DNA from: Apostichopus japonicus
Lineage: Eukaryota; Echinodermata; Holothuroidea; Aspidochirotida; Stichopodidae
DNA: 60,000 nucleotides
Assembly (NCBI RefSeq): GCF_037975245.1
Contig: NC_092563.1
Coordinates: 14,436,001-14,496,000 of the forward strand
Reading direction: 5' to 3'
Under the pieces are notes generated by a model. That model ran no database searches and was not told where the DNA came from. It saw only the letters and a list, made by a program, of their open reading frames with translations. The position numbers were made by a program, and so were the translations under genes. Below are positions 1-31,693 of this stretch, piece after piece (the stretch's first letter is position 1; each line of letters starts with the position of its first letter).

Positions 1-1
1 T

Positions 2-139
2 CGTGACAGTGTGTCGGACTTGAATGACATCTGTTTGTTGTGCCTTAAGATCAATCAGAGTATTCGTCTGAACCGACAATTTTGCAAATGTTTTCGAGGA
101 TCAATTCTTCGATCGGTTGATATGCTCCTTGACTATTAA
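2..139 (+). CDS. Possible 3' end of an unidentified plus-strand gene
   Basis: 46 codons are open from the window edge to TAA, beginning RDSVSDLNDICLLCLKINQS. AATAAA sits about 350 bp downstream (485-490). I do not recognise the peptide. It may be a terminal exon or a chance ORF. It could belong to the same gene as the better-supported exon at 1204-1381, as an alternative end. Confidence 0.25.
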   Translation, partial: RDSVSDLNDICLLCLKINQSIRLNRQFCKCFRGSILRSVDMLLDY

Positions 140-1094
140 CAATTACAGTTATGCCGAGCGTGCGTGGATGCTGGAATCGATGGATTTTGAGAGTGAAACT
201 CTCATGGTTGGTTACCACAGCCTGTGGTTGTCTAAACAGAAGATTTTACAGCAAGAAATTGATAGTTAGTATCAAGTCATTTAGCACACATGTTATTTAA
301 TTCACCTTGTCCTTGGGGTAACCAACAGTGAAAGTTAAGAGTGGCTCTCCAGTGACACAGACTTTCCAACCCCTGCCCCCCCCCCCCTACACAGTTTCTT
401 TTTCTCTGGGTTAATATTTTGGAAACCAAAAATCCCACGGGGGAACACAGGATTCTGAGATGGCCTAGCTGTTATTAGAAATCCAATAAACACATGAAAT
501 ATAAGTGAACTAGCCTCAGGATATACAGACCGTTCAGTGTGTTACATAAAATATTCCACGTTATCTAATTATGAATTGTGATAAAGTTGGTATTGTCTCT
601 AGTTTGCCACATGTATGTGTTGCTTCAGGTTTGCCTGACACATGTTGCCATTATAGATGTGTCAGAAATGTCAAACTACTTTACAGGCTTCTACACATAT
701 TTACATCTTTTTGGGCTGATTTGAAAACGTTAAGAAGCATGGTGATTCCACATGTGAAATTGGTACCGAAAATGCAGGTTTTCAACTTTTTTTGTTGTCT
801 CTTGTGTTGTTTTACCTTTGATCTCAGGTACAGTTTGGGGTAATCACTTACCACAGAAATTCTTTTGTTTTTTTGTTTTTTTGTATGGCTGCATCCATAT
901 TTGTCATGAAAGTGCAGACCTCTCTTTTGTAGGTTTGCTAAATATTGGAGCCATTTTGACAGATCTATAAACAGTGCAGTCGCTTCAAAATAGTTACCTT
1001 TAAGTGATTACCACATACTGCTGATAGAAACCTCACAGTTTCTCTTGGAAATGGCATCGGTAAAATCCTGCCCCTATCAGGCAAATGCTGAGCT

Positions 1095-1165
1095 ATCATA
1101 TATAAATATATCTATATAAATATATCTATATATATATATATAAATGTATATAAATATATTTATTT
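1095..1165. repeat. TATAAA/TATCTA-type AT microsatellite
   Basis: Alternating ATATAAATATATCT units and pure TA just before the probable terminal exon at 1204. Confidence 0.9.
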
Positions 1166-1203
1166 TACTCCTGTGATGATGTACTGTTTCTCTCTATTTC
1201 CAG

Positions 1204-1381
1204 CAATATTTGCCTACTTGCAGTTCTCAGTGGGGTAACAAGTGAGAATTACTCATCTTCAGAGACAGAACAAAATGATATTAACAACCAAGTGGATACA
1301 GTACATGCATCCAAAATGAAGATGTTATCTAGACGTCCTTTCCGTGTTCCTATTCAAGAGGAGGGTTGGCCTCAAAGATGA
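1204..1381 (+). CDS. Probable terminal coding exon, unidentified plus-strand gene
   Basis: A strong acceptor (pyrimidine tract then TATTTCCAG) is followed by 58 open codons starting NICLLAVLSGVTSENYSSSE and ending FRVPIQEEGWPQR, then TGA. Composition is coding-like: mixed polar sequence, GC higher than its flanks and no low complexity. AATAAA occurs at 1674-1679. The gene would converge tail-to-tail with DHX35. I do not recognise the family, and upstream exons would lie before the window. Confidence 0.4.
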
Positions 1382-3834
1382 AGCAGGGGGACAGAGTGGC
1401 GTAGATCCAGAATGGTTCAAGGGCAGCTGAGGGCAAGAGGTAAAAATACGTATGGACAGCAGACACACAGCTAAGTTTACGGGCACCGCAGCAGGTCAAC
1501 AGAAGTTGCAAGATGGAAAGTGATAGACCCTGCCTTTCCTGTTGGAATGATGTGCATAGTTAAACCTAAAGGGTTGGGGAAAAGGGCGACTGTTAACGAA
1601 GTGCTTATCTATTGCCCAAAAAATACCTGTGTAGATATACTTTCACAAAATCTATTACAAGGTTTGCTAGTAGAATAAACAGTAAAAAAACAGTTCCCTT
1701 GTCAGACTTTAGTAGTTTGTTGGTAGAGTAGATATTTGGCTAGAGTAGAAGTACAATCATGAAAAACAACAACAGTTTAATTGTGAACTTGTTTACACAA
1801 AGCATGCTGCCGAAACTATCAGTGGGAATGATCAAATGTCACAGAAAGATACATTTACCATTCAGTTTGTGTAGATTTTGGAATATTCATTAACCGTAAC
1901 TTTGTGTGTGCCTTTTTCTGAGATTTTAGAGACGTTTGCAAGTTTCCATGGCAATATGTGGTTGTTAAAGATCATTTTGCAAAGTTTTGTCTTCATAGCC
2001 AAGCATCATCTACATGACATTCCATTTGGTTAATTCTTCACAGCATGCCAGGCCCAGAAAAATACTGTGAATGTTAGGCTTCTTCAACGGAATATTTTCT
2101 TTCTACCATCCAAAAGTCGTTTTAATTGGTTACCGTCGTGCCATCTTTGATACGATAATCTGGAATGATTCACTGATTACATTTGCTCTCTCTTCTTGTA
2201 TTATACATGTATTGAAGGCTATGCACATGCCAATTCATGGTCACCATAAGAAAATGCAAATTAAAAAAAAAACAAATCACTTGTTCTCTTTAATTAACAT
2301 TAAAATTTATTGGATTGTTGATGAACTTTGAATGCTTTTATAGCTTGATGACAGCCTTGCGTGGCTCAACACATAATAACTCATGTAATACCATAATCGA
2401 ATTGCAGTGTCACGATTCAAAGTACCTGGGGTATTTTTGGTAGTGGTGGGTCTTAGATAAGTGATACACATGTAGGTAAGGTACCTATCATATTTGCATA
2501 TACCATACTGCTAACATCTGCTCTATAACAGAGAGAACCTTTTCAAGATCCGGTCGATATTCTCATTGTTTTCGTCACAAGTTGTCCACTTTTTATGATA
2601 TCATGCATTAAGAATACTGTTGGCTTTTCAAGATATTTACTTCAACATTTAATGAATTAAGAAAGATTGGTTTATTTTTAGTAATGTAACGAAAACTTAT
2701 GCAAATCATTTTGTGTTAGTTGTTTCCAATGAAAGGTTTCTTCTAGAGTATGTACAGTTGTGATACCAGATTTACTTATTTCATGCTATATGTAATTAAA
2801 GGTTTCAGCTGTACTGATAATACATAGTGCTTTAACTGTACACAAAGTATAACCTTACCTTTGACACAGCTATTGTTGTTTATAAATTTCATGATGTTGG
2901 ATACTTTAACCCCAAAACAATGTTTGACAATTAGCTTGAGTAATCAAGTTTCATTTGGAATACTAAAAAAATAGCCAAAACAAAAAAGGATATTTACTGG
3001 AAAAGAACATATTAATAACAAATTTATATTTGGAAGGGGGGGGTTAGGGGGTGGAGTGGTTCTTGATGTCCAGTTTGTGTTGCTTTATTATATTTATCAA
3101 AAAAACCTATGATGAAGTGTAAAAGCCAAACAATATTGATAATGGTATCAAATATCATAAATTAATTGCCTTGTAACATTCATTGGTTGGTAAGATCTAG
3201 GAGCTGGTTCTCTATGGTGGGATCATTTGTTATCTTTTTTGAGTTATACTTGGTGAGCTTGGTAAAGTTTTCTTTCATCAAATGCAAGATGATGCTTTTA
3301 AAGGTATGCTGTATTGGCCCCAAATATGCTAGATATTCATATTTGGTCACCTTTTGTCAAACTTCTAAACTGTTTTATTACAACCTTCAAGGAAATTTTC
3401 CTCACTGGGACATTCAGTCAACTTATGTGTTCCTTTAAAATGTCTGAGAACAATTTTGGAGAATAAAGACCTCCAGGAAAGTAGTTTTTGAAAACTTCTA
3501 GCAAGTAAAGCGTGCTATAATTTGGGGCTTATACTGACTACCTTTAAACTATGGCAATTGCAGTTTGCATCATGATATCTGTTCTTGCCATCAAATAAAC
3601 TTGAACACTTGCACACACACACTGATGTGGCAAGTATGTTTGTACATTCCTTCATTAACGACATAGGTTAAACAAATTTGAAATGGTATATAACTGTGTA
3701 GTGAAAGTGAATTATGTCCACAAAGGGTGAGTTTAATGACCATGATATTCAGCAAAGGGAGTGAGGAGGGGGTGTGGGGGGGGGGGGGTTGGGCTCGGAC
3801 TGTCTTGTTATCCAACTGTGTGCCTATTATTTAG
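1382..3834. other. Intergenic region between unknown gene and DHX35
   Basis: AT-rich sequence with no convincing exon on either strand. AATAAA at 1674-1679 may end the plus-strand gene. Short G-runs occur near 3037 and 3777-3788. Nothing else recognisable. Confidence 0.5.
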
Positions 3835-4300
3835 TAGTTGAATTTTTTAATGGTTTATTTGAGGTAAATAAATGCTAAACAGAAAATCAACATCTTTTCT
3901 CACTCTTTATTACCTCTTGTTTCATTCTCTCAACATTTTGATTCCTCTCTGTAACTGAATCTTTTGAACACTTATCGTTACTTCTTTGATAGAATTTTGC
4001 AATAGATCCAGGTTTATGGCAGTAAGGCTTCCAGGTTACATTCTGATGTACCTATTATTCCATCTGTGAATCTTTGCCTATTAGCTCATTCAAAATTTCA
4101 AGTTGCATTGAGTCCAGGTTCTGTCCAAGTCCAATCGAGTCCAGGTTCCAGACTAGATCGAGACCTCGTAGTCATCAGAAGTTATGTGCAGATGCAGAGA
4201 AAAAGTTGCTTCGTTGGAACACATCACTGCCTCTTCTGGTTCATTCTACTTCTGCTAACATTTTAGAAACCAGAATGTTTATATACCCTCTGGATCTCCT
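3835..4300 (-). other. DHX35: Probable DHX35 3' UTR
   Basis: This non-coding stretch follows the DHX35 stop codon. A minus-strand AATAAA (plus 3854-3859) lies about 445 bp past the stop and is the first obvious polyadenylation signal. The exact end is inferred. Confidence 0.4.
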
Positions 4301-24664
<20,364 letters not shown>

Positions 24665-25577
24665 ACTAAAGAACTAAAAAATGTGTCGGTGTTTGGCTAA
24701 AGCTAAATGAATAGTTTTGCTAGAGATTACTGCAGCATTGTTGTTTCATCAGGCTAGCACGTCTCAAGATTGACCTTATCGACTTTAAATATTAAGTGTC
24801 TCATGCTTTCCTTGTTCCTGGTATGTCCGATGTTATTCTTGCATAATGTTAAACGGAAGCGAAGGTTGCTGTTTCCAAATAACCAGCTGACCACCGGTCA
24901 CCAATTGTGCGACTACTGTTACCTGCTGTCCTTTCCTATATGTAAGGAGGAAAGTGATACTTACTCGGCAATATTACGGTCAATATTTCACTTCATTATC
25001 ACCACTGAGTGAAATCGGACAGTATTCATCAAGCACAAGTGAACTGAAAGGTAAGAATAATCGAATGAGTTGTGCAGTGTACTACTGCACGAATGCAATC
25101 ACTGTATTTGAATTGTGCACAAAAAGATGTTACTCCGTAATCACCAACTTCTCTTGAACTTTGTCATGAATAATTTTGCTTTTAAAGTGAAGAAGCCTAG
25201 ATTTAACTCCACTGATACCAAGTTATGTTTAGGACTTACCCACAAAGAAACACAAGCACAATGCTTTCACAAATAATTTCAATTATTTCTCACTTGGCCT
25301 ACTGCAGCAGGACAGATAAAGCAAGTGAACAGATCGTGTAAACCAATATTTTGGGGGTCAGAATATCTGTCAATCAGCAAGAAAATGTTCACCCAAAGAA
25401 ATTGAAAACTTGATTTACTGTACAGTAGTTGATATAAAAAATGTCTGTGGCAAAAATGTTACTGTATTCCATACAGGATCAAAACATTTTGCCACAAGAA
25501 TTTTATGGATGATACAGATATTTAACTCAACTGGTTAATAATAATAGTAATCAGCAGTTAATTTTATGACGCTTACA
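24665..25577. other. Region upstream of the DHX35 start
   Basis: It should contain the DHX35 5' UTR and promoter. No CpG-rich block and no clear TATA box in position is seen. Short open stretches on the plus strand (for example 24939-25050, ending at a GTAAG) lack a Met start and any recognised motif, so none is called. Confidence 0.4.
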
Positions 25578-25737
25578 GTAAGCGACTTCAAATGTGGGAG
25601 AAGCCCGCAAATGGATCACAACATAAACTTCAGGTGGCTTCTTATTCAACATTTGAACCCAAAGTTGGAATCTTTTCAATTTAGAAGGTCATTTCAGATG
25701 GGAAAACCATAGATTGCTCTTGGATGAAAAACCCACC

Positions 25738-25840
25738 TTACTATGACTTGGCCGGGTATCGAACCCGGACCTCCCAAATTGCTAAGCCTCATTGCTTCAA
25801 ATGCCACCTCCTTTATCCACTGGTCCACAGCACCGGTGTT
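25738..25840 (-). mobile_element. tRNA-derived SINE head
   Basis: On the minus strand a B box GGTTCGATACCCGG is preceded by an A-box-like CCAGTGGATAAAGGAGG. The intervening arm is longer than in a real tRNA, so this is a SINE head rather than a tRNA gene. It lies about 115 bp from the hAT MITE at 25963. Confidence 0.6.
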
Positions 25841-25962
25841 TGGTTGGTGTCCACAACTGGGTGTTACAAATCTGTAATGGGGCAGGGGAGTTGGAAATCT
25901 CTGATCTTCTGCTCCAGATTGAGTTCATCATTCTTAGTCACAATTAAATCAGTTGCTCTACA

Positions 25963-26338
25963 CAGTGGCGGGTGGATGCCCCTCCTGACGGACTCAAATG
26001 GACTGCTGGCGCCCGTTTCAGCTTTTTACCACTTTTCATTTATTCGTGATTATTGACTTTTTTATTGCGCTCTCAAATACCTATTGACATTTGTCACATT
26101 TTGTTGGTGTAATTTCCTGACAAAATGGCGATGACACCTATTTATTCTTTGTTTATCTGCAAATTAGCAAGGCCCAGAAAGGGTCATTTCCGGCGATCTA
26201 GGGAGTATCTTCACTCAAAAAATGTCTGTACGCTCCGTGCCAACCTGTGGTGGCACTCCGCTTAGATACTGTAGTGTTGAAAGCGCCCCTGCAGACCATT
26301 TTCGCCCCCCCTGACCAATACCCCTAGCTCCGCCACTG
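25963..26338. mobile_element. hAT-type MITE with perfect 8-bp TSD
   Basis: The left end is CAGTGGCGGGTGG and the right end, reversed, is CAGTGGCGGAGCTAGGGG. The flanks are identical 8-mers GCTCTACA (25955-25962 and 26339-26346). It is 376 bp with no transposase. Its right half is shared, inverted, with the copy at 37.42 kb. Confidence 0.9.
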
Positions 26339-26346
26339 GCTCTACA

Positions 26347-29300
26347 GTATGTATATATCACTCAGACGATTGAGTGAAAAAGAAATCTCATGGCAGTTAA
26401 AGGATTCACAAACCAAACAGACCATCATTACCAGAAATTGGTATTTTCTGAACAAGTTTCTAAGACAACTTGCAATTAAAAATTTTATTTCCATTTAGGA
26501 GATATACAGTATCACAGATTGCACAGATTTAATGTTCCTTCATACACAGGGTGCGGCTGAGGACTTTGTCAAGTAAACATATATGACATCGTCATTTTTA
26601 TTTATATTGTAACACTTTCCTCTGTGAGTATCACCGGCCAGCCGATTCAGGGTTCTTGACCTAAGATGTTGTAATTGGCCAGAGAATGAAAATGAACACA
26701 AAATAATTTCAGAGAGGTGATGGTATTTTTAACAGCAATATATTGAAAAGAAAACATCTTACAGTAAGGTTGAGTGTGTTGTACTGGATGTGTTGTACAA
26801 ACAATTGAGGCTACGTGGCCCTGAAGCCTACCATCATGAATGTTTCTTCCAACAGCAACCAGAGTAGACTGTCCTGTCCCTCCCAGGTAATGCATTTTAT
26901 ATAAATCCCTTAACAATATGTGGAAATACCACATGTATACAAATGATGAACCTTACCCTACAACTTAGCTTCTAAGACATAATACACAAATACTACAGTG
27001 CATTCCTACCATCCCCAAACAATTGTACTCGAGCTACAGAGATGGATGTGATCACATGAGTATCCCTAGAAAATATCACATGTGTTACATCACAATCCCA
27101 GGATAAGCCTGATACCACATGCCAATCCATAGAAGCAGCCCCAAAAAGCCATAATCTGCCAACAATTACAACTGGTTTACTTAATGCCAGAAGGAACCCC
27201 TTTATACTTCCAAGGGGATTTAAACTACCACAATGGTTCCACACCCTCCACACAGAACTCCCATTGATCCACAACTTAACAGTACAGCGTTACAATATCA
27301 TTGTCTTTTCTGGCAAACATTCCAGAATGACTAATTAAGCATCTAAGAATTATGGTACAGTACGTCAGACTAATTTTCCTTACATGCATGACTATGTTAT
27401 AATGCCAATCGCCATATAGGAGATGCCGTGTACATTGAGATCTGAATTCTGTATACTGCCATTGTAGGTGTGGCCATTTGACCGAGTGCATTTCCTGTGT
27501 ATATAATGTCCTATAGATTGCGAGCTGAGAGCACTTAAAAATAACATGTTCAGGTAGCCACTCCACATGACCAATGAGCTTTGCGGAGAGTCTCTCCCAT
27601 CTAATCAAATTGATATGATACATAGTTTCACGGACAATTAGTTTAGAAATGAATATTCATGGTCAATATGTAGATAATCCCACTCCCATTCCCTCTCTGG
27701 GAGTATTCCAGCACACTGCACTCTAGTCTCTTCCAATGACCTTTCAGAGCTGCTATTTTCAGGGTATTCCCAGGGTAATTCCCTGAAACAGTGGGTACCA
27801 AAAACAATGCAAGAAACTTATTTAAAAGTCTGAGGTTTACGTGATATTAAGGGTAATATCTAGTCAGTCAACCATGATAAGTTTGTATCCATACATGTGT
27901 GTAGGCCTTACATTTTATTATAGTGTTTTGATAGCCCTTATGGTATGTTGTAATATACTCATGCAGCAGTTATCTTGAATTAATTGTTTCATTGCCTGGT
28001 ACTGTACAGCATGTTATCTATTGAATTGCAGTGCTTACTGTCATTAAATTGTTTTTCAAATTTTGCTTGAAGAACAAAATAATTATTTATATCCTGACAT
28101 GAACAGTATATACCTGGTAGATAGAAAAGAAACTTGCTTTCTTCAAAATTGCATTTCTTGGGAAGATTTGATCAGCATGATTCAAAAGTACACGTACACC
28201 TACACATATACATGTATTTAAATTTTGAAAGCATTTACCTTAAAAAGTACTTAGTAATTTAATTTGCTTTTAAGTACTGTCTCGACACGGCTCATGCTTG
28301 GGTGATCATTATAGTGATTGTGGACTATGATTTATGTTTATAATTAACGTTCAATTAGGCTTTCAGTATATACTGATTCATTTGAACTGTAGCTGTGTAT
28401 TTACACTGTGTTCTCCATACTGGACTTATCTGAATTGTTTAAAAACTATGTCCTGTATTCCTCTGTTTTGGTTTCCCTATATACATCTATATATAGATAT
28501 GTATATTAAACTATTGAAATCGCTGATTGAGAGAAGCAAACTTGCAAAACAATTAGTGTTTAGAACAAGCATACTTTTATCCATAACTGCATATGTATTT
28601 TTTTTGTTTTTAAAATTTTTTGTTAAACTTTTCAAAATGAATAGTTGAATCGATATGACCGTGTTATTCAAACATATGCAAAGAATCTTTATACTGATGA
28701 CACATATCTTTATGCTTTAACTAAATAAATTGCAGAATCTTTAAAGCTGCATTTTGCGTTATATAATTTGCTACAACCGGATAGTATGACAGGCAAGATA
28801 AATGATAATTAAACCCAATCACAATTGGGTCTGTTCAAAGAAAAGGTCATCAAAATTGTGTCTGTTGTTTAAACTGTATTGTTTTCTGTTGTTTACATTA
28901 AGTCTGCATTAAAACGCCGGCCACCCCCTAAATAAAATAATAACTTGAATAGATCTGACCCGTCTACAGGATGATGACATAATGTATCGAGGACATAATG
29001 TATCTAGGTAAACAAACAATGCTAATGAATAAACATTAATTACATTGAATTTGTCGGATAGACAGAAAAGTTTGTTTCAATTTGGCAGGAAATGTTGCAT
29101 AAAGTTGCTAATTAGTTTAAACCGTAGGAGTGACAGTGTCAGCTGACCTGGTCAATGTGACACAAACTGAACATGTTGCATGCAGCAAATGAAGAATGCA
29201 CCTTCAAAAGGCATTCATTTTAAAATGCTTAAAAAATGTCAGGTCATCACAATTGTGTCTGTTGTTTAAACTGTATTTTTTTTCTGTTGTTTAAAGTCTG

Positions 29301-29633
29301 CTGTTAAAAAAATATCTTGTTCATGCATACATACATACGTACACCCTTACATTCATACATATAGTAGCTACAGCTAGTAGAATACAACATGCATGCAATG
29401 TTTGTCATTTTTTTTGTATTGCTTTATTCTTTCTTAAAACTATTTCCCTCATGAATTTATTATTTTTTTACGTAAGAAGCTGGCACCTCTGATATCCTCA
29501 AAAAGTCTTTCAGGTTTCCTTGGCACACTGAATGTCATTTTCATCTGTTCTGCATTTAGGGCAGGTCATCAGTCATCGACATGAAAACAGTATCTGTTAG
29601 AATGTCTTGAACTTGTGTATTATTTTTTAAGTG
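26347..29633. other. Region without a recognised gene
   Basis: AT-rich. A coding-like plus-strand stretch of 33 codons at 26767-26868 (KVECVVLDVLYKQLRLRGPE, ending TAG) has a possible acceptor but no partner exon. Otherwise only the direct-repeat pair at 28.8-29.3 kb is evident. Confidence 0.4.
28836..29310. repeat. Direct repeat pair of ~75 bp
   Basis: GTCATCA(A/C)AATTGTGTCTG, then TTGTTTAAACTGTATT and TTTTCTGTTGTTTA, occur at about 28845 and 29240 in the same orientation. The spacer holds no recognisable gene. Confidence 0.7.
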
Positions 29634-29753
29634 TCTCTGATCAGTTTCAGTCCAGTGAGTCTCTGATAATGCATGAAGAAGAAAACTTCCAAAAAATCAC
29701 TTGGAAGAATTGGACCTGTCACCTTAACTTGTTGAAGAAAGCAGGATGTTTCG
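29634..29753 (+). CDS. Candidate exon preceding the 29888 terminal exon
   Basis: It is open in one frame, including ENFQKITWKNWTCHLNLLKK and then AGCFGSY, and ends AG|GTGTGG with a phase that joins correctly to 29888. The 5' boundary is ambiguous among several AGs and the donor is weak. It may be chance. Confidence 0.2.
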
Positions 29754-29887
29754 GAAGTTATAGGTGTGGTTGAAATTCATTGGTTAATTGAAATATGAAG
29801 GTGACACTGTGTTCTCTTTTAAATGTATTTGTTTTCTAGAATACAGCTACGTTCAACACACTCCTATTAAAGTTGTATATCCCACAG

Positions 29888-30035
29888 GGAATACCTGCTA
29901 GCCAATAAAGTCAAACCCTGGGCAGAATCAGCTGGAATCTTTGCCAAAATGAAGACTACCGAGCCAGATGTTTGTGAAGTTGTTTTTGAGTCCATGTATT
30001 TCAAGCTGTGCCCGAAAAAGGGGAAGCTACACTAA
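29888..30035 (+). CDS. Probable terminal coding exon, unidentified plus-strand gene
   Basis: The acceptor TATATCCCACAG is followed by 48 open codons and TAA. The peptide starts EYLLANKVKPWAESAGIFAK and ends MYFKLCPKKGKLH; it looks like globular coding sequence, with Trp, Cys and charged residues well mixed. A preceding open stretch in compatible phase ends near 29753. AATAAA signals lie inside the tandem repeat that starts about 210 bp downstream. I do not recognise the family. Confidence 0.4.
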
Positions 30036-30247
30036 TTTTTAAAGCAAAAAAAACACACCCTTAGAATTTATTTTAAAAATAGACGACAAAATAACATCCA
30101 TGCCTCAGTGACCCAGTGGTTGTGATCGTTGACCTCGGGTCACATCTTCAACTCATGTTGCTATGCAATCAGAAAGTCTGCTCTATAGCAATTTTGTAAC
30201 TGTACAGTGTCACTTTTGTAAACTTGTGTTTTTCGTGTTACTCTATT

Positions 30248-30948
30248 TATAATTCCTTTTGTACACATCGCAAATTGTGAGTTATGAAAAGATTTGCTGA
30301 TTCAGTACTTTTTTAGCTGTTTTCAGTGCGGTAGCTTTTCTGCCAAAAGCTTTGCAAAAGAAGTGAGAAAAATAAAGTTCTAACGATTTGAAATATTTAA
30401 AAGAACGAAAGTAAGCATGATTAACATATTAAATAAACATATTAATGCAATCAACATATTAATTGTGTGTGTGTGCTTTTTATAATTCCTTTTGTACACA
30501 TCGCAAATTGTGAGTTATGAAAAGATTTGCTGATTCAGTACTTTTTTAGCTGTTTTCAGTGCGGTAGCTTTTCTGCCAAAAGCTTTGCAAAAGAAGTGAG
30601 AAAAATAAAGTTCTAACGATTTGAAATATTTAAAAGAACGAAAGTAAGCATGATTAACATATTAAATAAACATATTAACGCAATCAACATATTAATTGTG
30701 TGTGTGTGCTTTTTATAATTCCTTTTGTACACATCGCAAATTGTGAGTTATGAAAAGATTTGCTGATTCAGTACTTTTTTAGCTGTTTTCAGTGCGGTAG
30801 CTTTTCTGCCAAAAGCTTTGCAAAAGAAGTGAGAAAAATAAAGTTCTAACGATTTGAAATATTTAAAAGAACGAAAGTAAGCATGGTTAACATATAAAAT
30901 AAACATATTAACGCAATCAACATATTAATTGTGTGGGTGTGCTTTTTT
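30248..30948. repeat. Three near-identical 233-bp tandem units
   Basis: TATAATTCCTTTTGTACACA recurs at 30248, 30481 and 30714, an exact 233-bp period with only a few substitutions. Each unit contains AAAATAAAG, a near-palindromic CTTTTCTGCCAAAAG and an end rich in CATATTAA and (GT)n. The very low divergence implies recent amplification or assembly collapse/expansion. Confidence 0.95.
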
Positions 30949-31409
30949 TTTCTCATAGGAATTAGCCAGATAATGTACTATGATTTGTACTGTACAGTAT
31001 TGGCTGTGATATCATACATTGTAAACCCAGTTAAAACATCTAGAATGTATACTCAGGTACAGTATGGTACATGATTGTGCACCGGTACATAGGTTTATCG
31101 AAGCATTGAAGCTGTTATTGGTTTTTTAAAGACTCTAGACTTTGGAATTGAATACAGACCTGACAAAGTCATGGTAAAGATCGAAGCCTGAGTTATCGTA
31201 TATATACAAACAAAGGCATAATTATGTGTCCATTAATTAATGGTCCAGTAGTTTTAAATTTATTGGCACATTTGTACAATAAACCTGCTACATTTTCCAT
31301 AGCATTTACTATAGTTTATAACTCTATGTGATATCTACACTCTCTCTCTCACATATATTTACGGAAGTCCATGACTTTCTATTACATTGCAATTAATCTT
31401 TGGAACAAT

Positions 31410-31693
31410 CAAGGGCGGTGGAACCGGGGTGGCACAGGGGGCCCCATCACTTTTCCTCAGGTTAAAAATGTGCCCTTTTTCTACATAAAAATTGAGGTGT
31501 CTCAAGTTAGCAAGAGGCCAAGGAACACAGAATGAACACTTGATGGAGTGATGTGTATACGCAAATAAGATAATACAATAAGAGTTATAAAGGGTACTCA
31601 ATATAAGGCTGCATCAGTCCAATCGAATTTCTTCAAAGTACCCTCTGATGTCGGTGCCCCCCCCCCAGATTAAAAGTGCTTTCGCCGCCCTTG
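31410..31693. mobile_element. Short hAT-type MITE with perfect 8-bp TSD
   Basis: The terminal inverted repeats are CAAGGGCGG(T/C)G. The target duplication GGAACAAT is identical on both sides (31402-31409 and 31694-31701). It is 284 bp, non-coding, with a C9 run near the right end. Confidence 0.9.

Noticed and set aside
25061-25155. Plus-strand MSCAVYYCTN resembling the start of a THAP zinc finger
   Set aside because: The required later His, Cys and AVPTIF-type motifs are absent and the frame closes after 30 codons.
26767-26868. Plus-strand open stretch KVECVVLDVLYKQLRLRGPE ending in TAG
   Set aside because: Coding-like and next to a possible acceptor, but short, unrecognised and without partner exons; kept only as a remark.
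28334-28648. 104-codon plus-strand ORF with hydrophobic stretches
   Set aside because: Phe/Tyr/Cys/Leu-rich composition is what AT-rich non-coding DNA gives; no recognisable domain or neighbouring exons.
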